Shown here in pieces: positions 1 to 8,614 of a stretch of 64,000 nt of DNA. Origin of the DNA: Thalassia testudinum (lineage: Eukaryota; Streptophyta; Magnoliopsida; Alismatales; Hydrocharitaceae). The stretch lies in NCBI GenBank assembly GCA_037157565.1, contig JAZHRO010000002.1, positions 39,266,501 through 39,330,500 of the forward strand, in the 5' to 3' direction. The translations under genes and the position numbers were made by a program. The notes under the pieces were generated by a model that saw nothing but the letters and a program-made list of their open reading frames with translations, searched no databases and was not told the origin of the DNA. Within the stretch, counting starts at the first letter, position 1; every line of letters begins with the position of its first letter.

Positions 1-96
1 GAGGAGGCTACCTGGGAGCCTGAGGCGGCAATGCGGGAGCGGTACCCGGAACTCTTCGCGGGTACGTCTTTTCAGACCGGCTTCGGTCCTCTTTGA
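1..96 (+). CDS. C-terminal end of a Ty3/gypsy (Del/Tekay-like) polyprotein, partial
   Basis: The first 31 codons are open and end in TGA at 94-96. The encoded tail (EEATWEPEAAMRERYPELF and following residues) matches the ends of the two other polyproteins in this window, at 31760 and 48588. The ATWE...MR..YPELF pattern is the end of the chromodomain that chromovirus integrases carry at their C terminus; in the family it is thought to guide integration through chromatin binding. The upstream coding part lies outside the window. The next feature downstream is this element's 3' LTR, which fixes the orientation. Whether the missing part is intact cannot be judged. Confidence 0.85.
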   Translation, partial: EEATWEPEAAMRERYPELFAGTSFQTGFGPL

Positions 97-179
97 GTTT
101 GTTATGATTTTTATGACGTTTTCCTGCACCCTAGTTAGCGCAAGTTTCGGGGACGAAACTTCCTTTGAGTTTGTTATAT
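97..179 (+). other. Spacer between pol stop and 3' LTR, without an evident G-rich polypurine tract
   Basis: This 83-bp spacer starts with TTTGAGTTTGTTATG-like sequence right after the stop codon and repeats it at its end (about 165-178), just before the LTR. The same pair of direct repeats occurs in the spacers at 31761-31843 and 48589-48669. Del/Tekay elements normally have a purine-rich primer for plus-strand synthesis here. The best purine run in this spacer is GGGGACGAAA near 150-160, not adjacent to the LTR. Confidence 0.5.
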
Positions 180-197
180 TGTTACGAACGGGCGCTC

Positions 198-292
198 CAG
201 ACGTCTGGGAGGTGGCCCAGACGTCGTACCAGACGTCTGGAATCACTTACAGACGTGGGACCAAACGTCTGGGATCATTTCCAGACATCTGG
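198..292 (+). promoter_or_regulatory. U3 cluster of six phased AGACGTCT palindromes
   Basis: Motif copies matching CAGACGTCTGG, or one to four changes from it, start at 198, 218, 230, 250, 262 and 282. The spacings are 20, 12, 20, 12 and 20 bp. The core GACGTC is the C-box type of ACGT element that plant bZIP factors bind. Most variants differ at the central CpG (GACATC, GATGTC), as expected from methylcytosine deamination. The equivalent U3 cluster in the LTR at 31844 has starts at 31873, 31893, 31905 and 31925, and the one in the LTR at 48670 has starts at 48700, 48720, 48732 and 48752. Both show 20-12-20. A regulatory role is inferred. Confidence 0.7.
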
Positions 293-741
293 AAATCGAT
301 TATTTTGGCACGCTACTGTTCGTCTACGTGCCTGAGCGCGCAGACCTGCGTTTTCTCTCTCTCTCCCTCTTTTTCCCTCTCTCCTGCGGCCGCAGATGCC
401 TCTGCCGCATTCTCTCTCTCCTCCTCGTGCGGCCTTAAAAGGGCCACGCCTCTCCCTCACTCCCGTCACCTCCGCCTCCTTCCTCTTCTCCTTCAACCAG
501 TGCGCGAGAGCGAGCGCGAGGGTGCAGCGGCAGCGACAGCCGCGGTGAGTGTAGGAGGAGGTGCTGCGCATGGGAGAGGCACTCGGCCGTGAGGGCGAGC
601 TCGCCGGGGCTGCTAGGGCCAGCTGGCAGGGGGCGCAGCGGGCGCGGGGCGACGCGGGGGGGCACTGCTGTGGCTCGAGCAGCAGGCGCACGAGGTGCGA
701 CGCGGCCGGGCGTCGCGAGCGGAGGGCCAGTCGCGCCCTGG

Positions 742-761
742 TTCTGGAAAATTTTCCAGAA
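742..761 (+). promoter_or_regulatory. Perfect 20-bp dyad abutting the second palindrome cluster
   Basis: TTCTGGAAAATTTTCCAGAA reads the same on both strands. Equivalent dyads lie at the same place in the other LTRs: 10867-10885, 21454-21472, 26651-26669, 32368-32386, 38441-38461 and 49311-49329. The arms vary in step: TTCTGGG/CCCAGAA, TACTGGA/TCCAGTA and ATACTGGA/TCCAGTAT. In each case the dyad ends one to a few bases from the first motif of cluster two. Confidence 0.7.
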
Positions 762-762
762 T

Positions 763-1107
763 AAGACGTCTGTGCTTCTAGCCAGACGACGGGAACGACG
801 TCTGGAAGACCGTCCAGACATCTGAAAGGTGAGTTTTTCCGTCTTCTTCCTTCCCTTCGATTGACCGTACTAAGAGAGAGAGGAAATGGGTACGTGCAGG
901 GTTTGAGATTCGCATCCAATGCGAATCAGACGTCTGGCTGCAGTGCCAGACGACTGGAGTGACATCCAGACGTCCGGGGTGACCATCGTACGTCTGGGAA
1001 CTAGGCCAGACGCCTCCGCAGGCTTCTGGACGTCTGAGAGACCACGCAGAGCAAGGTAAACCCTGTTTCACTTTTTAAGACGTCTGGAATAAGTTCCAGA
1101 CTTCTGC
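763..1107 (+). repeat. Clusters two to four of phased AGACGTCT palindromes in the LTR leader
   Basis: Cluster two has motif starts at 763, 783, 795 and 815 (20-12-20). Cluster three has six starts at 927, 947, 967, 987, 1007 and 1027, every 20 bp exactly. Cluster four has starts at 1077 and 1097. Cluster two is followed by the splice-donor-like AAAGGTGAGT (826-835) and cluster three by CAAGGTAAA (1052-1060). The same arrangement of four, six and two motifs occurs in the LTRs at 31844 and 48670 although the 9-bp spacers differ. These clusters are downstream of the TATA-like box and so would be transcribed. Confidence 0.75.
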
Positions 1108-1774
1108 TTTTGCACTGTTTCGTCATTTTCGACCCGTTTAGGGCCCGTTCGGGTTCCGTTTTCCGCGTTTCGAGTTGCATTCTTTTCGGAATTACATCCT
1201 CTACCCGTCTACAGTAGCTGTACACTGTTTTGAGACACTCCTTGTGTTTGATCCTTGTGATAGGACCCAGTTCCGTTGTAGTCTCGGGGGTCGCGGAGGC
1301 ACGCGGGATTCCTGACCACGCCCCCATTACTCCCGTTGTACCTGGTAGAGTGGCTTTAAGTATAATCTGTTAAATTATGAAACCATAAATAGAACCTACG
1401 ACATTGCATGAATCCTAGGAATGAGAAATAGATTGAATGGTAGATTCCTAAGGTGTTGCATGAATCCTAGGGCTGGAAAACTAGATTGTATGATAGATCC
1501 TAGGATATGGCATGAATCCTAGGACGGGAAAACTAGTGGAATGTATGAATACTGCAGTCTTGGAAAATGTGGAAAGGAAATACTAGTTGCCTGTGAATTG
1601 AATTAACAGCTGCCTGTTATGAATAAATAAACGTGATTGAGAATATGGATTGTAAGAACGTGAAACTGGAAAGTAAAACCTGGATGTTCTGAGTTAAAGA
1701 GCTGGAGCCCTACGGGGAATTAGGTGTAGAACTCCTGGAAAGTGAATGGAATAGAATTGGGGAAGTGAGCTGGC

Positions 1775-2103
1775 CCTTGAGTACGGAGTACCAAGGAGAG
1801 CGACTGTCCGCCCTGTTTAGTGCAGAGCGGAGCCAGCCGCCCCAGGGACCCAAGGTTAGGACTGGCCACTCTGTACTGACTTGCTGGCCCTCGTGTACAT
1901 AGTACCGAGGAGAGCTACTAGTGTAGGGAGGTACTAGCTACCCCATGGGCCCCGGGGCTCTGCTAGCCTCCCACACCGACTTGTTAGGCCCACTGGGGCA
2001 AACCAGGGTAGTCAGGCGAGGGTGCGCGGGCTGTGGAGGGGCAAGGCCCCTGTTTGGTTACTGTGGAGGGGTTGGACCCCTGTTACTGAGAGGGCTCTGT
2101 CCT
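1775..2103 (+). other. Tandem triloop hairpins in the LTR leader (candidate structured RNA)
   Basis: Two hairpins with the same shape (5-bp stem, one-base bulge, GTAC/GTAC stem, 3-base loop) lie at 1775-1796 (CCTTG...CAAGG) and 1889-1910 (CCTCG...CGAGG), each inside a diverged tandem module of about 115 bp. Three small triloop hairpins follow: 2037-2051 (AGGGGC-AAG-GCCCCT), 2067-2081 (AGGGGT-TGG-ACCCCT) and 2091-2103 (AGGGC-TCT-GTCCT). Other LTR copies keep the pairing with different bases. The LTR remnant has CTTCG/CGAAG at 3602-3623, and later copies use G-T wobble pairs. That pattern favours an RNA-level structure. Candidate roles are packaging or translational control; none is shown. Confidence 0.55.
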
Positions 2104-2886
2104 GTACTGGTTCCGTGCTGTGCTTTGGGCGCACCCGTTAACGGAAACGACTGACCGCGTGCCAGTGCGGGTTAGCTACCCGTGCGTTTACCGCGAGTGC
2201 CGTAGTCACCGTTACGTCTGTCAGTGACCTTGGGGTGGTTGACTGAGAGTAGGATCACCACGGGGGACTCTCCCGGCCAGGAGAGCACCACGTGCTACTT
2301 CTACTGTTCGGAAAAGACTGCAATCAAGATCGTTCCCACGAGGAACATTCGAGATCAAGTGAAGGATCTGAGAAATAGATAAATTGTGAAACAATAGAAA
2401 GATGTAAATAAAGGAAGAAAGAAAATTAAACAGCTGCTGTACACTTTACTGTTTCTTTAGTTTAGCTGCCACTCTACTCAGCGTTTTGCTGACGTGTTAC
2501 ACTCGTTACCTTTCAGGACCAGGTGTTGAGCTGCCAGGGTCAGCAGCTGCAGAGGACATTGGGCCGAGTAGGGTCTAGTAGAGTTACCACTGTTCTCTTG
2601 TACCTCTTTTTGTTCCGTTATAGTGAGTAGTTCTTGTTTTCGCTGTACTTTTCTTTACCTGCAATTCATATTATGCTATGAATGTTGTTCTACTGTTGTG
2701 GTGGTATATACTGTAGTGGTTTCTTTCCTTACTGCTGTATTTCCTTACTGTTAGTTATATTTATGCTGAATGTGGTTTATTTTACTGCTCTTTTGGTTAC
2801 TTCCTCGTTGGACGACTAGGTCTTGGGATTAGTCGAGTCGGTCCGGTTCTCATGTCTCGTAGGGACTTGGGAATCGGGTCGTTACA

Positions 2887-4650
2887 GTTGAGGGAGCTCC
2901 TGACTGAGTTCCAAACGTCTGATAGAGGAACATCGAGAGAGGTATCCCTGAGAACTATTTTAAGACGTTTGGAACCTTTCCCAGACGTCTGATTTCTGTC
3001 TGACTGCATGTTTTGGGCCCGTGCAAGGCCCTAATGTTATCAGTTTTCCGCAAACAAAACGTCTCTATTTTCCATACGAGTTTCTCTATGTAATGATACC
3101 TTGTTTCTATCATCCTGAACTTTTTGGCCTATCGATCCATATTTTAGGTCTCCAGTTCGTCGGGTGTACGGGACCTGTGGAGACATCGGAAGCTACTGAA
3201 TGAGCCCTCATTCCACCTGGTTACCCAGGTAGAGTGGTTATAATCATAAATCTCTAAATTAATACATGCAAGTAAGTAATCCTAGAACTTGAGATGAACC
3301 CTAGGAAGAAGTAAAACTCTAGAATATATTCTTGAACGTTAGGCCATGGCATGAACACTAGGGCTAGAGGAAAATACATGTGAATGATTAAGTAATCAAA
3401 AGCTGCCTGTATTATCTAAAATGGACCCATACTATGATATGAATGGAAACTGAATTGCTTGTTCCATACATTCTAACCCGAATGTGGAAAAACTTATGTA
3501 CGAACCCTACGGGGAATGTAGACAAGAATACTGTAATATGGAGAACCAAATGGTTCTGGAATATGCTACCCATGGGCAACTGTTAAGGGAAATAAGCTGA
3601 CCTTCGTGTACATGGTACCGAAGAGAGCAATTATCCCTTGTAGTGTAGAGGGGAGCTTGCCGCCCTTGGGTGAGACTCGGGGTAGGTTTGGCCACTCTAC
3701 GTCAACTCTTACTGGCCCTCGTGTGCGTGGTATCGAGGTGAGCTACTTAGTGTAGGGGGGAGCTAGCCGCCCCAAGGGGCCTGGGGCTAGGTATGGCCAC
3801 CCTACACCGACTATTATTAGCCTGTTGGGCAAACTAGGATAGTCGAACGAGGGTACACGGATTGAGGAGGGGCGAGACCCCTGTTCTATTCTGAGAGGGC
3901 AAGGCCCTATACTGTTCCGCACTGTATGTTGAGGTGTACCTGCTAGCAGAAATGACTGACCGCGTACCAGTGCGGGGTACCTACTCGCGCGCTTATCATG
4001 TGTGCTGTAGTTATCGCTACGTCACGACCGTGACCTCGGGGTGGTAGACCGAGTGTAGGACTACCATGGGGGGACTCCCACGACCAGGAGAGTGCCACGT
4101 AGGCATCCTATATCACTGGAAGCTGCAAGCAAACTCGTTCATGTAGGGAACAAGAAGATTAATTAATGTGATAAATCCTAATTAGAGATCTCTACGCACC
4201 CACATGTATATTATAATTGGAAACGAAAAATTTTATGTTAACTACTTGTTAAATGCATGTTACTTCTTAGACACTACTCTACTCAGCGTTAGTTGACTCC
4301 AGTTAAATAAATTTTTGTACAGGTCAGGGATTTGAGCAGCCTGAGCTACCAGCTGCTGAGGACGCTGGGCCTAGTTGAGCCTAGCTTTAGTTCTACTGTT
4401 TGGTAGTGAGTTTCTATAGCCTTATCTTTTGCTATATGTACTCATTTTTGTTGTGATGGCTGTATTATGACATATAATATTACTGTTCCTTTCCTCCTAT
4501 TGTCAATTTCTTTCTACTTAGGTACTGTACTTGTGTGATTGTGGTTTATTGAATATTATTTGGTTATTTTTTGTTGTACGACTGAATCTTGAAATTAATC
4601 GAAGTGAGCCGATCTCAGATCCTATAAGAATTTAGAATCAGGTTGTGACA
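2887..4650 (+). mobile_element. Older Tekay-like LTR remnant, 3' two-thirds, split by the LTR at 180-2886
   Basis: Directly after the inner LTR ends, a second LTR sequence resumes in the middle of its palindrome region (AAACGTCTGA, AGACGTTTGG, CAGACGTCTGA at about 2911-2995). It runs through the leader hairpins (3602-3623), the conserved GGTAGAGTGG (about 3229) and CTACTCTACTCAGCG (about 4265) blocks, and ends GGTTGTGACA at 4650. It resembles the outer solo LTR at 6815-12057 more than its insert does. The 5 bp after it are TGCTA. Its 5' part and its partner duplication must lie upstream of the window. Confidence 0.82.
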
Positions 4651-6814
4651 TGCTACTACTGTAGACCTTGTGGATCGAATTATTCATTTCAATTACAGTT
4701 TACAAATAACGTTGAAATTAAAGTCGAAGTCTTGGGATTTTTTTATTTTTGCATAGATGTATGTTAATACAAAAATTTCAAGAAAAATTTGTATATTTTT
4801 CTATTAAATTAAATTATATATGTGATAATTATGTATAAATAAATGATATTTAAGTTTTAAATTAAATTATATTGATAATATTTTAATTTTTAATTACATA
4901 TCATCAATGATATTTTAAATATTATGGATGATATCGATTTTTTTTTAAAATATAAGTACACTTCTGTGTGAATTACATATTGCATTTCTAAACCGCGACC
5001 CATCTTTTTTTTAATTTTTGTGAGAATGTAAGTCATGCATATTTCTTATGTAATTACGCCTGAATAATGTGGCCGTCGGGAGATTCAGCGTCAACCTCAT
5101 CACTCGTGTCAAGTTGGTTAGAAACAATAAGTTTTCGCATTGGAATTTACCAGATTTACTGCAGCTGTGCGCCGGTAAAATCTCTGTTGTTTTTCTTTGA
5201 AATTTAAATCTACATGTTGCAGCCGAGTCGTCCAAAGCAGATTTAAAGTCAATGCGTCCAGCAATAAAATAAGGCCCCCCCTGCCAAACTCTGTATGATA
5301 AATATATTTTTGGATCCTGATATTTAGCGCGGCTGTACTTTATCTTGTATTCGATAAAATTAAAATATAGGAAAATGCATATGTGATGTGTTTTGTTAGG
5401 TGAGTTGGTGTCAACGTGCTTTTCACTTAATATAAAAGAATTAAGTATTTGTTAGGTGGTGGAAAATATTATATCGAAAAAAGTTATCATATTATTTTAA
5501 ATAAAAATATATATATGTGATAAATAATTTTATATTGATGATAAATTATTTTAAAGTAATTTTATACGATGTAATTTTATTTTATATTAATGTAAAGTAA
5601 TTTTACATCCGTATAAAATGATTTTGACTTATAAATTTATTATTTAGATTTATGAAAAGTGATTTCATTCGTTAGAGTTGATTTTTTACTTTATGATTTA
5701 AGGTCTTAAAGATTAAAAATTAAACTCTAAAGCGTAAGATGAAAAGTCATTTTTTAAATATAAAATCATTTATAATTGATAAAGAAATATTTGAAATTCA
5801 ATTTTACACAAGTACAAAATTATTTCGAAGGTGATAATAATTTTGTATGATATAAAATAATATTATATCGATATAAAGTAATTTTGAAGATAATTTAAAT
5901 AATTTATGTTCATAAAAAATTAATTCAAATTTTATTTCAACAATAATAGATCCACCTACTTTTATATAAAATAAAGATAAATTAAATAAAAATTACATTC
6001 ACAACTTTATATATATCATTTTTTAGGTCAATCTTTTTAGTTTTCAACCCACACCCATTAATAATGGCCTGGCTCCTTCTCACCAGAGTTTTGTACCTGG
6101 TCTGCTCGCCACAGAAATAACCTGGACGTTATTTATTCAAGGAAAACCAGCAAATTACAGAATTGAAACAGGGGAAGTTGATATCGTTAAATATAAAATA
6201 GGAATTGTTTTACCAGGGATGCTGTACTAGTTTGACCAGGACGATTTGCGCAAACACTCTTTGATCAGGCCAGTAACAACGATCACCATAATAACCTATG
6301 CAGATTAGAGTTATTTTACATGAACAACGTAGTTGGACTCCAAGCCAATAACATTATTTAGTAATTACGGAAAGAAATTGACAGGTTAAAATTTCTATCT
6401 ATTGAGAGGGTGAGACAAATTGCCTTTGACGCTACAAATGAAGGTCGAAAGAACTTAAAAATGTAGAAGCAATGGGGGGTGTATGTGGGGAGGGGAAATG
6501 CCACGTGCCTTCCTCTAAAGAATTATAGCAACATAAATTCCAAAATAAGGGCAGGACAAAAATCTTTGTTCCGACAAGCTGGTAAAAATTTAAGGACGTC
6601 GGTATAAAAACACACAGGGTAACCTGTTTCGTAATGTAAGCAAGTGGGTGTAATAAAAAAGAGTACATTTAGAAGTATAAATCAAGTCACATCTCTTTTT
6701 TATATAAAAAAAATAATGTAAGCATTAACATATGGTAAAATCAATCATCGGATAAAAAAGTTATTGTCATTTTAACTAAAAGATACCTGCATGTAAAATA
6801 AAAAATACATATAT
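4651..6814. other. AT-rich intergenic sequence, no gene seen
   Basis: No credible coding region. Between about 5500 and 5900 a short phrase of the type AAAGTAATTTTATA recurs many times in both orientations with strong AT bias. It could be a decayed palindromic MITE or AT-rich satellite-like drift; no terminal inverted repeats with a duplication could be fixed. The flanks are an LTR remnant on the left and the duplication TATAT of the outer solo LTR on the right. Confidence 0.5.
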
Positions 6815-8614
6815 TGTCACGATCCGATCTTAAATTTTTATAGGATTTGAGATTGTATCGTCTCGACTAATCTCAATATCCAATTATCAACGAGAAATAA
6901 CCAAATAACATACATCAATCCACAACCACACAAGTAATGTAACTAAGTAGAGAGAAATTAACAACAAAAGGAGAAACATAACAGAAATACTAAAATAATA
7001 CATGTATTTAAGAACAAAAATACAGACATCACAACCAAAAACTAGTACATAGATGATAGAGAATAAAGCGGAAAAGTACTAGAAAGTGTAACTATAGAAA
7101 CTCACTAACAACAGAAACTACAGCTGGGCTCGACTAGGTCCAGGGTCCTCAGCAGCTGGTGACTTGGGCTGCTCAAATCCCTGACCTGTACAAGGTTATA
7201 CATCTGGAGTCAGCTGACGCTGAGTAGAGTGGTGGCTAAAACATAAAATGCATTTAATAAGTAACTTAACATATTACTTTTTGATTCCAATATCGTATAA
7301 CGGTTTGCTGTGTAGAGATCTCTAATCAGGATCCATTACATTACTTAATCTTTTTGTTCCCTAAAGGAATGATCTTACTTGTAGTTTTTCCGTGATGTAG
7401 GATGCACACATGGCACTCTCTTGGTAGGGAGAGTCCCTTCATGGTAATCCTACACCTGGTCTACCACCCCGAGGTCATGGTCGCGGCGTAGCGGTGACTA
7501 TGGCACACGTGATAAGCATGCGGGTAGCTACCCCGCACTGGCACACGGTCAGTCGTTTCCACTAGTGAGTACGCCCAAACATATAGTACGGAACAGCACA
7601 GGGCCTTGCCCTCTTAGAACAGAACAGGGGTCTTGCCCCTCCACAGTCCACGTACCCTTGTCCAACTATCCCGGTTTGCCCAACGGGCTAACAAGAGTCG
7701 GTGTAGGGTGGCCATGCCTAACCTTGGGCCCCCTGGGGCAGCTAGCTCCCCCTACACTAAGTAGCTCACGTTGGTATCATGTACGCGAGGGCCAACAGGA
7801 GTCGACGTAGAGTGGCCAAACTCACCCCAAGTCTCAATCCAAGGGCGACAAGCTCCCCTGTACACTACAAGGGATAGTTACTCTTTTTGGTACTACGTAC
7901 ACGAAAGTTAGCTCACTTCCCTTAACGACTGCCCTTAGGCGGCAATTCCAGAACCATCCGGTTCTCCATGCTACAGTATTCTTGTCTCGTTCTACATTCC
8001 CTGTAGGGTTTGTACATGAATTTCTCTATATCCGGTTTGATATATACAGAACAAGCAGCTTAATCATAGTACAGGTTTGTACATAATGTGGTCCATTCCA
8101 GATAATACAGACAGCTCATGATTTACTCAATCATTCACATACATTTTTCTCTAGCCCTAGTGTTCAAGTCACAACCTAGGGTTTAATTGAATAGATGTAT
8201 TCTAGAGCATACATTTATTTCTTCTTAGGATTCATCTCACATCCTAGGTTTTAACTAATTGCATACATTTTATTAACTTGGAGATTTATAGTCAGAACCA
8301 CTCTACTAGGTAACCGAGTACAATGTGGGCTCGTACAGCAGCTCCCGACGTCTCCGCAGGTCCCGTACACTCGACGGATTGGAGACCTAAGACATGGATT
8401 GACAGGTCAAAAGGGTTCAGAATGCTACAGACAAGGTACCATTACATGGAGAAAAACGTATGGGAAACAAAGACGTTTCGTTTACGGAAAACCGACATCG
8501 TTTAGGTCTTGTACAGGCCTAAAAACACGTGGTCTGACAAAAATCAGACGTCTGGGAGAGGTCTCAGATGTCTTAAACTAACTCACAAGCATACCACTCT
8601 CGGGACGCCTCTAT
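6815..8614 (-). mobile_element. Outer solo LTR, 3' part (minus strand)
   Basis: Read on the minus strand this LTR ends in GATCGTGACA, at 6815. It is preceded on the plus strand by TATAT (6810-6814). The other end, at 12057, is followed by TATAT (12058-12062), so the two parts together form a complete solo LTR of about 2.43 kb after subtracting the insert. It belongs to the subfamily starting TGAAATGACC. It contains the leader hairpin region and ends at 8614, where the inner solo LTR has been inserted with duplication TCTAT. No internal retrotransposon sequence remains, so the element was reduced by LTR-LTR recombination. Confidence 0.9.

Larger units (their letters stand above)
180..2886 (+). 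mobile_element. 3' LTR (2.7 kb) of a Tekay-like gypsy element, subfamily starting TGTTA
   Basis: The left end is TGTTACGAAC, directly after the pol spacer; the right end is GGGTCGTTACA at 2886. The two ends form a short inverted repeat (TGTTA/TAACA). The layout matches the LTRs at 31844-34655 and 8615-11420: a short U3 with a palindrome cluster at 198-292, a TATA-like TTAAAAG near 435, a GC-rich leader, a dyad at 742-761, further palindrome clusters to 1107, then about 1.7 kb of transcribed leader with hairpins. The placement of the TATA-like box makes U3 only about 250 bp and R plus U5 about 2.4 kb, which is unusually long. The 5 bp after the end are GTTGA; the matching upstream duplication would be off the window. 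Confidence 0.88.

Noticed and set aside
275..919. Open frame of 214 codons on the minus strand, and others of 130-190 codons in LTR leaders (10549-11312, 20887-21561, 26206-26883)
   Set aside because: They lie in GC-rich LTR leaders, are Arg/Ser/Pro-rich in several frames at once, and are not conserved as proteins between LTR copies.
198..1107. Regularly spaced palindromes suggest a CRISPR array
   Set aside because: Eukaryotic retrotransposon context, repeat core of only 8-12 bp, spacers of about 9 bp or less, and no cas-like gene.
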